A DNA stretch of 64,000 nt, taken from an uncultured Candidatus Saccharibacteria bacterium. Lineage in GTDB: Bacteria; Patescibacteriota; Saccharimonadia; Saccharimonadales; Saccharimonadaceae. Location of the stretch: the NCBI GenBank assembly GCA_946538495.1, contig CAMNGP010000001.1:57156-121155 (forward strand), given 5' to 3'. The notes under the pieces are model-generated. The model was not told the origin of the DNA and searched no databases. It worked only from the letters and a program-made list of their open reading frames with translations. A program made the translations under genes and the position numbers. This document shows positions 36,984-46,706 of this stretch, piece after piece. The first letter of the stretch is position 1. The number at the start of each line of letters is the position of its first letter.

Positions 36984-38414
36984 ATGGACCAAAATACTAA
37001 GGGGACACCCAGTCCTCTTAACCAGGCCCCTAAAGCGGTGGGGCAAACCAATCGGCCAGCACAAACGGTTCCTGTTTCGGTTTCTACGCCGAAAACAGCA
37101 CCAGTCGCAAGGCCTGTGAAACAAACAGTTGCACCAGCAGCGCAGCCAGTACGGCAAGCGCCCGCGCCAGCTGCAAGGCCAATTGGGCAAACTGCAACGC
37201 CAGTCGCAGAGCCTGTAGCGCCCGAAGCGCGTCCGATGGAGCAAGCACCAGCAGCAGATGGAGCACCAAAGAGCAGCAAAAAGAAAACTGGCTTAATAAT
37301 TGCCGGTGTGGTGGCTTTATTCTTAGCGATAGGTTGTGGCGTAGCGGCAACACTACTGCTTTTGAACCCAGGTGGTGATCCGGTAGCCGCTGCAGTACAA
37401 AGGTTGATGAGCGGTGAAAGCGGTAGCAAATTAGCGGTGAATGGCACTATTAATAGCACATTTGGTGACGACTCATCGTCAATGATATCCGATTTAAATA
37501 TAACTCTTGACGGCAAGGCCGATTTAATGGCTAAGATTAGCTCCGCAAATATTGGTATCAGCGCAAGACTAACTGGCAACGACGAAGCATTATCAATTAA
37601 TGCTGAAGAAATTTCAACTGGAGATGGCGATTTATTTATTAAATTAGACAATCTCAGTGAAGCGATTGAAAACTATGGCAACGGTTTGAATAGCTCAGAA
37701 CCTACAACTCAAATAATTGAAGATTGCGACCTAGAAAACGCAGAAGATTGTATGGTTGACGTGACTACCCTGGACAGTGGTTCAGCAGTAGATATTTCTC
37801 AATATGCCGTCTTGTTTGAATTGTTTGAGAACAAGTGGTTTAGAATTTCTGCTGACGACCTGACGAGCGATGATCTCGACATGGATACTGATACCGCTCA
37901 GTGTTTAAATACCTTATACGAGGATATCAAGAATAGCGCCAATAGTCTATCTGGCGTATACAAGGATTATCCGTTCATTACATCTTCAACCGAAAACATC
38001 ACTATCGCAAAAAGGCAGAACCCGATTTATCGCGTAATCATCGATGGGGAAAATTTGGCAAACTATCTAAAAGTTGCAAATGACTTACCTGCTATGGATA
38101 GTTTCCGTGCTTGTGCTGGTGCGCAAAACGCGGAGATTGACACCGAAGAAATCAAAAATACGATAGCAGAAATGCCAGAGCTTTATGTCGAAGTCGATAA
38201 TAATCGTAATTTCACAAGGTTATACACAGAATTTACGATCGACGGCTTAGACGCTGATATAACGTTAGACTTGAATTTCTCCTATCCGGAATCCGTCAAT
38301 GTGAGCGAGCCAACTGAATACGAAAATTTCTCAGATTTCATGCAAAAATTGTCCACGGCTTTCAGCGGATCAGGTGAGAACCAGCTTGAAAGCAATGTCA
38401 TAATAGGAGATTAA
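36984..38414 (+). CDS. Membrane-anchored hypothetical with Pro/Ala-rich N-terminus
   Basis: PVRQAPAPAARPIGQ repeats, TM, extracellular domain. Confidence 0.6.
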   Translation: MDQNTKGTPSPLNQAPKAVGQTNRPAQTVPVSVSTPKTAPVARPVKQTVAPAAQPVRQAPAPAARPIGQTATPVAEPVAPEARPMEQAPAADGAPKSSKKKTGLIIAGVVALFLAIGCGVAATLLLLNPGGDPVAAAVQRLMSGESGSKLAVNGTINSTFGDDSSSMISDLNITLDGKADLMAKISSANIGISARLTGNDEALSINAEEISTGDGDLFIKLDNLSEAIENYGNGLNSSEPTTQIIEDCDLENAEDCMVDVTTLDSGSAVDISQYAVLFELFENKWFRISADDLTSDDLDMDTDTAQCLNTLYEDIKNSANSLSGVYKDYPFITSSTENITIAKRQNPIYRVIIDGENLANYLKVANDLPAMDSFRACAGAQNAEIDTEEIKNTIAEMPELYVEVDNNRNFTRLYTEFTIDGLDADITLDLNFSYPESVNVSEPTEYENFSDFMQKLSTAFSGSGENQLESNVIIGD

Positions 38415-38450
38415 TTTGACATTTTAGCTTAAGTGTGATATAATTAGTAC

Positions 38451-39824
38451 ATGGATGAAGCTTTAAAACAAAAACTAAATAAACTCCCGGTGGCTCCGGG
38501 GGTTTATTTTCATAAAAATGCATCAGGGGAGATAATCTATGTTGGCAAGGCGGCAGTATTAAAAAATCGCGTGCGCCAATATTTTCAAAAATCACAAAAG
38601 GACGTTAAAACCGAGGCGTTGGTGCGAGAAATCGCTGACACCGATTGGATTATAGTTGAGACCGAAATGGATGCTTTGTTTTTGGAGTCTGAGATGATAA
38701 AGCGGTATATGCCTAAATGGAACATTCTACTACGTGATGATAAGACTGTGTCATACGTAAGAATTACAATGAATGAAGAGGTGCCGTATATCTCTTTCAC
38801 GCGAAATCCGATAGATGACAAAGCGACTTATATTGGACCATTTTATGGCAAGTCATCAGTAGAAAAAGCCGTTAGAATTTTGCGACGAATTTTCCCATAT
38901 TACGTCAAACCGTATTCTGGACGAAAGACCCTAGACACTGATCTAGGCTTAACTCCTGGCATCGAAGTAGGTAAATCCACTCCAAAAGATTATAAGAGAA
39001 ATCTTAAAAAATTAATCAGATATATTGAGGGTGACCGAGAAAAGTTGCTACGCGATTTGGAAAAAACCATGCAAAACGAAGCAAAAAAAGGTAATTTTGA
39101 ACTTGCAGCGGAGGCGCGTGACCAATTGTTTGGCTTAAAAGAGCTCAAAAAGAAAATTGTGTTCTCGGATAAAGAATTCCTTGACATTTCGTCAGATCAA
39201 GCTCTTAAACAGTTGCAGGACTTGCTGAAACTAAAGGACCCGCCACGCCGGATTGAGGGTTATGACATTTCTCATCAATCGGGAGAAAACACCGTGGGAA
39301 GCATGGTAGTGTTTATCAATGGAACTGCCGCGCGTGATCAATATCGCAAATTTAAGATTCGCACCAGCACAAACGATGACTTAAAAAGTATGAAAGAAAT
39401 GATTTCTAGGCGACTAAAACATAAGGAATGGGATTTTCCGGATGTGATTATTCTGGATGGTGGCGCCACACAAGTAAATGCTATATTGCCGATAGTGGAG
39501 CCATATGGCATACCGGTGATTGGTCGCGACAAATCGGGCGATCATACGCGAAATGCAAGGATACAATTAATAATTCCGAGATACTCTGATTCAAATGAAC
39601 TCGAGACTGCACCCTCTCGGGACGGGTCGCTCGCGCCCTCATCCTCGGCCGTAGCCTCCGGAAGCCCTCGAGTGATGCAGTCTTCGAGTCCTTCAAATTG
39701 GGAAAAACTAGAGTTGTCGTCTAATTCTCATATTGCGCGCCTGGTGGCACGCATTGACGAAGAGGCACATCGCTTCGCTATTACTTACCATTCTTTACTC
39801 AAAAGAAAGAGTATGCTAAAATAG
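38451..39824 (+). CDS. uvrC: UvrC-like excinuclease subunit, short (no HhH tail), with in-frame palindromic insertion
   Basis: GIY-YIG N-term ([15 protein letters not shown]), UVR motif, [39 protein letters not shown]17-TATAAT-N6-ATG. Confidence 0.92.
   Translation: [457 protein letters not shown]
39591..39700. repeat. Palindromic element inside uvrC ORF
   Basis: GAACTCGA-GACTGCA / TGCAGTCTTCGAGTCC arms; GC-rich core with GGGTCGCTCGCGCCC. Confidence 0.65.
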
Positions 39825-39841
39825 TTTTTAGGAGTTATTTT

Positions 39842-40069
39842 ATGGACATAGGAAAAATTCTAGAAATTGCAGTATTTGTTTCAGCCGCTCTTACTATTAT
39901 CTTAATTCTTTTGCAACAGCGCGGCGCTTCACTTGGCTCAGGCTCTGGCAGCTCAAGCGAGCTCTACACTACTAGGCGTGGTCTTGAGAAATCGTTATTC
40001 GTAACTACTATCGTAATGGCGGTAATTTTTGTTTCATCAATCATGGGGCTATTATTAATTCCGGTATAA
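39842..40069 (+). CDS. secG: Preprotein translocase SecG
   Basis: ILILLQQRGASLGSGSGSSSELYTTRRGLEK. Confidence 0.9.
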   Translation: MDIGKILEIAVFVSAALTIILILLQQRGASLGSGSGSSSELYTTRRGLEKSLFVTTIVMAVIFVSSIMGLLLIPV

Positions 40070-40070
40070 T

Positions 40071-41804
40071 ATGGCAAATTCAATCAAAAAGCGTGGGCAA
40101 AAGTTTTTAAGGAAGTTTTCGCGAGCTTCTATTAAAGCTGGTGAAGAGGGAAAAGAGCACATCAAGGAAAACTTGATTAAGCGAATTTCACATGTTGAGA
40201 ATATCAGATTATTAGTACTTGAATGGGTGCTCCTGGTGGGAGCCTTAATTATGTTGGCACTGGCTCAGGCGTTCTGGTTTGGCGATTCTTACGCCAAAAA
40301 CGAATTTGTCGCTGGCGGCACATATACGGAAGCCACACTGGGCGAGGTAAATTCATTAAACCCGCTTTTTGCAACCACTAGCAGCGAAAAGGTTTTAAGT
40401 AGGTTAATGTTTGGCACCATTTCGGCAATTGATTTGTCGGGACATCCTGGAATTGGTTTGGCGAAATCAATTCGTGCCGATGACAATGGCAAAACTTGGA
40501 TCGTTAGACTTAGAGATAATTTGAAGTGGTCAGATGGTGAACCAATCACTAATGATGATGTAATTTTTACAACAGAGCTGATTAAAGATCCTGCGGTTAC
40601 TACGATTTATGATTCGAATCTTTCCAGAGTAAAAGTTTCAGAAAACGAAAATGGTGAAATTATTTTTAGCTTACCGTCGGCCTATGCCGATTTTATTTCG
40701 GCTTTAAATTTCCCAATAGTCCCTAAACATATTTTGGGCGATGCAGACCGCAAAACTCTAGTAGAAAATGATTTTTCAATTACACCTGTAACTTCTGGAG
40801 CTTTTTCTTATAACGCTGCGCAATCGTCGGCTGGCGATGATAAAACATATTTTCTTTCAGCAAACTTGGATTATTATAAGGGTGGGCCTTTACTTAACAG
40901 TTTTGCCGTACATACTTATGCCGCCAAGGAAGATATTGTTCGTGCTGTTAATTCTGGAGCGGTTACCGCTACGGCAGAATTATCGGGCGCTGACTCCGCC
41001 AAAGTCACCGCTGGGCAATTCATACAAAAAAATTCTAGCCTAAGTTCTGGAGCATTTATTTTCTTTAATCTCAAAAGTGAAAAGGTCAAAAGTCTGGAAC
41101 TCAGGAGTGCTATCAGACAGGGAATTGACCTAGAAAAAATTCGCGCCGCAGCACCAGATACTCAAGCGTTGAATTACCCTTTGATTAATTCACAAATTGA
41201 GATTTCGAATTATCCGAACTTGCCAGGGCGCGACGCAGAGGCGAGCAAGGCCAAAATTGCAGAGCTGGTGGCAGGTGAGCCCATCCATGTTGATATAGCT
41301 ACGGTCAATTCAGGATACCTGCCAAACGTAGCCGAGGTCATTAAATCCGAATTAGAGTCTCTCGGTATCGATGCGACTGTTTTTACCTACGAAGAGGATC
41401 AAGATTTTATTACTAATGTAATCTCTAGACGTAATTATGATATCTTGGTGTACGAAATTGAGCTCGGCGCCGACCCTGATCTTTTACCATACTATCATTC
41501 GTCGCAGGCCTCGACTGGCGGGCTTAACCTATCGAATTATCGTGATGCTTTAGTTGACGATTTACTACTTGGTGCAAGAGACACACTGGACGAAGAGCTT
41601 CGCGTCAAGAAATATGAGAGTTTTCTAGAAAAATGGGTAACAGATATCCCGGCGATTGGCCTCTATCAGCCCAATTTAACCTATTTTTACAACAAAAACG
41701 TCCGAACCTTTAGCAATGACGTAAGGTTAGTAACAGCACTCGATCGTTTCTCTGATGTCACAAGTTGGGCGGTAAATAAAAGCACAAAAAATAAAACCCC
41801 GTAA
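40071..41804 (+). CDS. ABC transporter substrate-binding protein (SBP_bac_5-like), N-terminal TM
   Basis: LNPLFATTSSEK; LRDNLKWSDGEPITNDDVIFT; ALRDAL-type C-terminus. Confidence 0.88.
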   Translation: MANSIKKRGQKFLRKFSRASIKAGEEGKEHIKENLIKRISHVENIRLLVLEWVLLVGALIMLALAQAFWFGDSYAKNEFVAGGTYTEATLGEVNSLNPLFATTSSEKVLSRLMFGTISAIDLSGHPGIGLAKSIRADDNGKTWIVRLRDNLKWSDGEPITNDDVIFTTELIKDPAVTTIYDSNLSRVKVSENENGEIIFSLPSAYADFISALNFPIVPKHILGDADRKTLVENDFSITPVTSGAFSYNAAQSSAGDDKTYFLSANLDYYKGGPLLNSFAVHTYAAKEDIVRAVNSGAVTATAELSGADSAKVTAGQFIQKNSSLSSGAFIFFNLKSEKVKSLELRSAIRQGIDLEKIRAAAPDTQALNYPLINSQIEISNYPNLPGRDAEASKAKIAELVAGEPIHVDIATVNSGYLPNVAEVIKSELESLGIDATVFTYEEDQDFITNVISRRNYDILVYEIELGADPDLLPYYHSSQASTGGLNLSNYRDALVDDLLLGARDTLDEELRVKKYESFLEKWVTDIPAIGLYQPNLTYFYNKNVRTFSNDVRLVTALDRFSDVTSWAVNKSTKNKTP

Positions 41805-41833
41805 TCAGCTTTTTATGATATAATAATAAATAT

Positions 41834-41924
41834 GCGCGCGTGGTGGAATTGGTAGACACGCTACCTTGAGGTGGTAGTGGCCACATTCACGGCTGTGCTG
41901 GTTCAAGTCCAGTCGCGCGCACCA
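41834..41924 (+). tRNA. tRNA-Leu (anticodon GAG), CCA encoded
   Basis: GCGCGCG/CGCGCGCACCA acceptor, long variable arm, GGTTCAAGTCC. Confidence 0.93.
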
Positions 41925-41945
41925 TGTAGAACAAAAAGGAGGTAG

Positions 41946-42938
41946 ATGAAAAAATTTGTTATACGCACCCTAGCAGTTAGCTTATTGGCTATACTTGGCT
42001 TGGGGTTTTTTGTTGGTAATACTTATGCAGATGAAGAGGAAAAGCCCGTAGCTGGCACTAGTATTCGCTTGTCGCCGGCCAATATAGTTTTGTCGTTATC
42101 CTCGAATGCTAATATTACTGGGTCTTTTGAAATCAAAAATGAAGGCGATTCCGATATTAATGTAGAAGTCTATGCCGCGCCTTATTCTTATGCCTACTCC
42201 GAAGATGAAGACCAATACAAGTTGGGTTTCAATACTGAGAACAATTACACACAGATTACTAGGTGGGTAAAGTTTAAAACTAGTTCTGGAGAATACGCCG
42301 AAAAGATTAGGGTCAAGATTGAAGCCGAAAAAGCTTACACCGTAGATTACAGTATTACAACGCCTGCAAGCATTCCGAACGGCGGGCAGTACACAGTATT
42401 CTTTGCCCATGCTTTGGCTGATTCTACGTCTGGTAGTGGCATCAAGACCGAAGCTAGTCCGGGCATTGTGGTTTATGGGCGTTCAACCGAAGGAGAAACC
42501 ATAGTATCGGCCGAACTAAAAGGTTTGGAGGTTGGGCGTGGCATCACTGAAGGTAACACCACGCGAAATAATATCTACGGCTTAGCCAAAGCAAAAAACA
42601 ATGGTAATGTAGACTTTAACTTAGTCGGTTCATTAAAAGTTGAGCCAATCATCGGCTTTTCATCTTACGAAACTCCAAATTCTGGTGCGAGAGTATCAGT
42701 GATTCCAGAAGTTGAGTTATCGGTATTTGATGAATGGAAAGAAACCCCAGATTTTGGCATTTATAAGGCTACCTGGACGGCAACAGCTGGTGGAGAAACG
42801 CAAACTTCGGAACGCATTTTCTTCCTGTTTCCGCCTTTCGCATTAATAATCTTAATTTTCCTATTGACATTTTTAACCATATGGATTATAATGCGAGTAA
42901 GGAGACGTAAAGAACGTCGTTCTAGATTGGCTGTCTAG
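41946..42938 (+). CDS. Secreted/membrane-anchored beta-sandwich protein (DUF916-like)
   Basis: Signal peptide, RLSPANIVLSLSSNANITGSFEIKNEG, C-terminal TM + RRRKERRSR. Confidence 0.55.
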   Translation: MKKFVIRTLAVSLLAILGLGFFVGNTYADEEEKPVAGTSIRLSPANIVLSLSSNANITGSFEIKNEGDSDINVEVYAAPYSYAYSEDEDQYKLGFNTENNYTQITRWVKFKTSSGEYAEKIRVKIEAEKAYTVDYSITTPASIPNGGQYTVFFAHALADSTSGSGIKTEASPGIVVYGRSTEGETIVSAELKGLEVGRGITEGNTTRNNIYGLAKAKNNGNVDFNLVGSLKVEPIIGFSSYETPNSGARVSVIPEVELSVFDEWKETPDFGIYKATWTATAGGETQTSERIFFLFPPFALIILIFLLTFLTIWIIMRVRRRKERRSRLAV

Positions 42939-42991
42939 ATCGATTTACGGAACCAAAACAAACATTAAACATAAAAAAGAGAGTGTAGAGT

Positions 42992-43903
42992 ATGAAAAAG
43001 ACACCAAAGAAAGTTCTTGGTACTTTAGGCTTGCTGGTGGTTGCTGCGACCACAGTTTTTGCGGCTTTTTTGCCGTTGCCAAGTGCCTCAGCGGCAGATA
43101 CTAGTGTGGTAGACACTATTACTGTCCGCGTTATCGGCAATACGCCGAGCGTAAACATCACTGACCCTGGCAGTGATGAAGCTATTGCGCATGCGCAACA
43201 ACGTATAAGTTATAATTATGAGAATGTCGACAAGGTAACAGCCGTATTGGAGTATACTGATCGAGACGGTAATCCTCATCGGGATGTGTTGGGAGAATAT
43301 CCTATTACTGAGGATTATGGTACTGGTGTGCTCGATTTAAATATGTCTAGCTACGATTATGGTGACTATGTACTAAAGTTAATTGGAGAAGGCATAAATG
43401 GGCTCGAATACGAAGACGCAATCACACTATATTATTACCCTGTAACCACCGAGATAGAGTACAACGAAGAAACCAATGACACATTTGCTATTTTGGACTA
43501 TGATTTGACTGACGAAGATATCGATACATTGGTGCTAGAGATTTATGACGAGAATGGGAACTTAATGTCGCCACTTTCACCGATTAGAGTAAAGCGTGGC
43601 ACTACTAGAGTTGAATTGCCGCTTGAAGAATATAACACACCAGAAGGAAAATATACGATAAGGACAACGGCATATGATGCAAGCGGTACCGCATTATATA
43701 AGCCATTTGATATGATTTTGAATTATACGATTCACGTACCAAGCCCAGATGTACCAAATACTGGCGCAATGACATTTGGAAATCTAAACATTTCAAAAAC
43801 TGATTATCTGATAACTGGATTAATAATCTTTTCAATTGTGGGTGTAGGAGGTATTTATTATATCACTCACAATAATAGTAAGCGTTCACGCAAAAAACGT
43901 TAA
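42992..43903 (+). CDS. Surface protein with VPNTG-TM-basic tail
   Basis: Signal peptide; SPDVPNTGAM...TM...KRSRKKR. Confidence 0.6.
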   Translation: MKKTPKKVLGTLGLLVVAATTVFAAFLPLPSASAADTSVVDTITVRVIGNTPSVNITDPGSDEAIAHAQQRISYNYENVDKVTAVLEYTDRDGNPHRDVLGEYPITEDYGTGVLDLNMSSYDYGDYVLKLIGEGINGLEYEDAITLYYYPVTTEIEYNEETNDTFAILDYDLTDEDIDTLVLEIYDENGNLMSPLSPIRVKRGTTRVELPLEEYNTPEGKYTIRTTAYDASGTALYKPFDMILNYTIHVPSPDVPNTGAMTFGNLNISKTDYLITGLIIFSIVGVGGIYYITHNNSKRSRKKR

Positions 43904-43924
43904 TTATTAGAAATCATACTCTAT

Positions 43925-43963
43925 AAAAAATTGGGCACGCCTACTGCGAGGGTGCCCAATTTT
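43925..43963. terminator. Intrinsic terminator
   Basis: AAAAAATTGGGCAC...GTGCCCAATTTT. Confidence 0.75.
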
Positions 43964-44007
43964 AGCTCGGGTTTTTTAGAAAAAACCTCTAAGCAAAAAA
44001 CCAACAT

Positions 44008-44046
44008 AAAAAACGAGCTGAGAATGAAACCCAACTCGTTTTTTTT
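44008..44046. terminator. Intrinsic terminator (convergent region before tsf)
   Basis: AAAAAACGAG...CTCGTTTTTTTT. Confidence 0.7.
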
Positions 44047-44051
44047 GATTA

Positions 44052-44648
44052 TTATTCCGTGACCCCTAATTCTATTCTCTTAAACTGCCTCACGGTAATG
44101 TTTTCGCCGGTCTTAGCGATCGATTCTTTGATAAACTGTTCCACGGTCTTAGTGTCATCTAAGATATATGGTTGATTCATCAACACCTTGTCCGAGAAGG
44201 CTTTTTTCATTTGGCCTTCGAGGATTTTGTCTTTCATGTTTTCTGGACCTTTAAAGCTAGCTTCTAGCTCTTTGATTTTGGCTTTTCTAACTTCTTTCGG
44301 GATGTCTTCCTCAGAAACATAAAGTGGGTTCATAGAGGCAACTTGCATCGCGATTTGATGGGCCAAAGTCTTGAATTCGTCGGTTTTGGCAACAAAGCTG
44401 GTTTCACAGTTAACTTCGACAATAGCGCCAAGGCGGCCATCGTGAATATAAGATTCTACACGACCTTCGCGGGTTTCGCGATCGCCACGTTTTTCGGCCT
44501 TAGTAAGACCTTTTTTGCGCATTGCTTCAAGAGCCTTATCGAAATCACCCTTTGCTTCAACCAGGGCCTGTTTGGCGTCTGTTAGGCCAGCGCCGGATAA
44601 TTCTTTGAGTTTTTTGATTTGTTCAATTGTTACTTTTGGGTCTGCCAT
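44052..44648 (-). CDS. tsf: Elongation factor Ts
   Basis: LKELSGAGLTDAKQAL; EVNCETSFVAKTDEF. Confidence 0.97.
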   Translation of the reverse strand: MADPKVTIEQIKKLKELSGAGLTDAKQALVEAKGDFDKALEAMRKKGLTKAEKRGDRETREGRVESYIHDGRLGAIVEVNCETSFVAKTDEFKTLAHQIAMQVASMNPLYVSEEDIPKEVRKAKIKELEASFKGPENMKDKILEGQMKKAFSDKVLMNQPYILDDTKTVEQFIKESIAKTGENITVRQFKRIELGVTE

Positions 44649-44660
44649 TTTGCCTCCTAA

Positions 44661-45347
44661 TTATTTTTTACCTTCTTTAATAGCCTCGGTAATATAGCCG
44701 AGTACGAGTTTTGTAGCCTTGATTGAATCGTCGTTCATTGGAATAACGTAGTCAATTGGAGTTGGGTCTACATTAGTATCGACAAACGCAAAAACTGGGA
44801 TATTTAGGCCCTTAGCTTCTTTGATTGCGTTCTTTTCTTCGTTGGCGTCTACCACGATGATAGCAGCTGGCTGATCGGTCATGTCTTTGATGCCACCATA
44901 GCGTTCGTTCAAGACGTCAATTTCTTCTTGGAATCTTTGGACTTCAAGCTTAGAATAGCGATTTTCAAGTTCACCTGATGCCATGCGGCGCTCCAAATCT
45001 TTTAATTTTTTGATTTGGCGATTAACGGTTTCGACATTAGTGAGAGTACCGCCAACCCAACGTACGGTGACGTACGGCATTTCGACCGATTCGGCAGCTT
45101 CCTTGACGGCGTCTTTCATCTGTTTTTTGGTGCCGATGAATAATACCTTCTTGCCGCTTTTGACAATTTCGGTGATCTTTGGCAAAGCCTTTTCTAGACC
45201 GTCAACGGTTTTTTCTAGATTGATAATATGGGCATCTTGACGCTTGCTGTGGATGTACGGCGCCATCTTTGGATGCCAGCGGCTAGTTTTATGCCCAAAA
45301 TGAGCACCACTCTCTAGCAGAGCCTTCATATCGACATTTACAGTCAT
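44661..45347 (-). CDS. rpsB: 30S ribosomal protein S2
   Basis: LLESGAHFGHKTSRWHPKMAPYI; RWVGGTLTN; PVFAFVDTNVDP. Confidence 0.98.
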   Translation of the reverse strand: MTVNVDMKALLESGAHFGHKTSRWHPKMAPYIHSKRQDAHIINLEKTVDGLEKALPKITEIVKSGKKVLFIGTKKQMKDAVKEAAESVEMPYVTVRWVGGTLTNVETVNRQIKKLKDLERRMASGELENRYSKLEVQRFQEEIDVLNERYGGIKDMTDQPAAIIVVDANEEKNAIKEAKGLNIPVFAFVDTNVDPTPIDYVIPMNDDSIKATKLVLGYITEAIKEGKK

Positions 45348-45532
45348 ATATGATTTCCTTTCGCTTTGTTTCTGGGAACTTGCACGCTTATAGCGCCAGG
45401 AAACCTCCCAAAAACTGTTTCATTAAAATTGATAATAGTTCCATTATAGCACATAAGCTTGAAAAAATCAAGTTAATAAGGTATAATTTAGGAATAATTA
45501 TTGGTGGGTTGCACTTTAAAAGGAGGATCACT

Positions 45533-46207
45533 ATGTACGGAGTAAACCGTCAACTCAGTGTGTTTACTATCCCTGGCAATACTACGCTCAATGTCGACTG
45601 CACGTTCGATCAGTTCAGCCGGATGCTCGACAAGATGGATAGGAGGCTGTACCTGTACGGCTCGATCATGACGGCCGACGACGAGGAATTCAATATGGTA
45701 GGTTCCTCGATGGCGTCTGACTTGGTCGAGAAGATTATGGAGTACAACCGCGCTGACCGCGATAGCGGTCTGGAGCCGGAAGAGCGCAAGCCCATCCGCC
45801 TCTACATCAATTCGCCTGGTGGCGTGATAACTGAGGGCTTTCAGCTGATTGATGCGATTGAAGCCAGCAAGACTCCGGTCTACACCATCAACACGGGTGG
45901 GTGGAGCTCTATGTCGTTTTTGATCGGCATTACTGGTAAGAAGCGCTACTCGCTGAGGCACTCCACGTTCCTGCTTCACGACGGTTCATCCTTCGTGGGC
46001 GGTTCTACCAGCAAGGTGAAAGATCGTGTGATGTTTGACGCCCGTTTTGAGGCGGAAGTCATCAAGTCGCATGTGCTTGACCACAGCTGCATGTCCGAGG
46101 AGGAATACGACAACATTAGCCGCAACGAATTCTATATGTTGCCGGAGGATGCCTTGAGATATAACTTCATCGATGAGATCGTCGACGATCTTGATGCGAT
46201 CCTCTAG
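45533..46207 (+). CDS. ClpP-family serine protease
   Basis: LYINSPGGVITEG; GWSSMSFLI catalytic Ser; FLLHDGSS; AGGAGG SD, ATG at 45533. Confidence 0.88.
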   Translation: MYGVNRQLSVFTIPGNTTLNVDCTFDQFSRMLDKMDRRLYLYGSIMTADDEEFNMVGSSMASDLVEKIMEYNRADRDSGLEPEERKPIRLYINSPGGVITEGFQLIDAIEASKTPVYTINTGGWSSMSFLIGITGKKRYSLRHSTFLLHDGSSFVGGSTSKVKDRVMFDARFEAEVIKSHVLDHSCMSEEEYDNISRNEFYMLPEDALRYNFIDEIVDDLDAIL

Positions 46208-46226
46208 CCCAGAAGGGGGGCTGGGA

Positions 46227-46254
46227 GAAGCGAGCCAATCGGCTCGCTTTTTCC
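46227..46254 (+). terminator. Intrinsic terminator
   Basis: AAGCGAGCC-AAT-CGGCTCGCTTTTT. Confidence 0.8.
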
Positions 46255-46281
46255 TTTACATTTTTTAAATAATCTGATATA

Positions 46282-46638
46282 ATGGCGGGAATTATGAGTA
46301 AAAAAGAATTACATCCTAAAGATTATCGCTATGTTGTCTTTTCTGACGAAGCAGCTGGTTTTTCTTTCTTAACGAAATCTACCGCTACTAGCGATGAAAC
46401 CATCAAATGGGAAGATGGCAACGAATACCCATTAGTCAAGGTTCAGATTTCTTCTGCAAGCCACCCATTCTTCACTGGCGAAGAGAAGATTATCGATACC
46501 GAGGGTCGCGTAGACCGCTTTAAGGCTCGCGCCGAAAAGGCTAAGAAGCTTAAAGAGGCTCTCGAAAATAAGGCCAAAAAAGCCGCTAAGGAGGCTGAGA
46601 AAAAGGCTAAAGCCAAAGACAGTAAAGTTGAGGCTTAA
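46282..46638 (+). CDS. rpmE: 50S ribosomal protein L31 type B
   Basis: [39 protein letters not shown]. Confidence 0.9.
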   Translation: MAGIMSKKELHPKDYRYVVFSDEAAGFSFLTKSTATSDETIKWEDGNEYPLVKVQISSASHPFFTGEEKIIDTEGRVDRFKARAEKAKKLKEALENKAKKAAKEAEKKAKAKDSKVEA

Positions 46639-46640
46639 GA

Positions 46641-46665
46641 AAAACCCGCAAATAGCGGGTTTTTT
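46641..46665 (+). terminator. Intrinsic terminator
   Basis: AAAACCCGC/GCGGGTTTTTT. Confidence 0.8.
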
Positions 46666-46706
46666 GGTTGGTATGCTATAATTTAATTATTAAATAAGGA
46701 GTGAAT

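Noticed and set aside
36962-37651. 229-aa minus-strand ORF and overlapping frames
   Set aside because: Antisense to the Pro/Ala-rich coding region of 36984-38414; no SD or promoter, composition is a mirror artefact.
45488-45979. 163-aa minus-strand ORF
   Set aside because: Antisense to the GC-rich clpP gene; open because of GC-rich codon usage, no recognizable domain.
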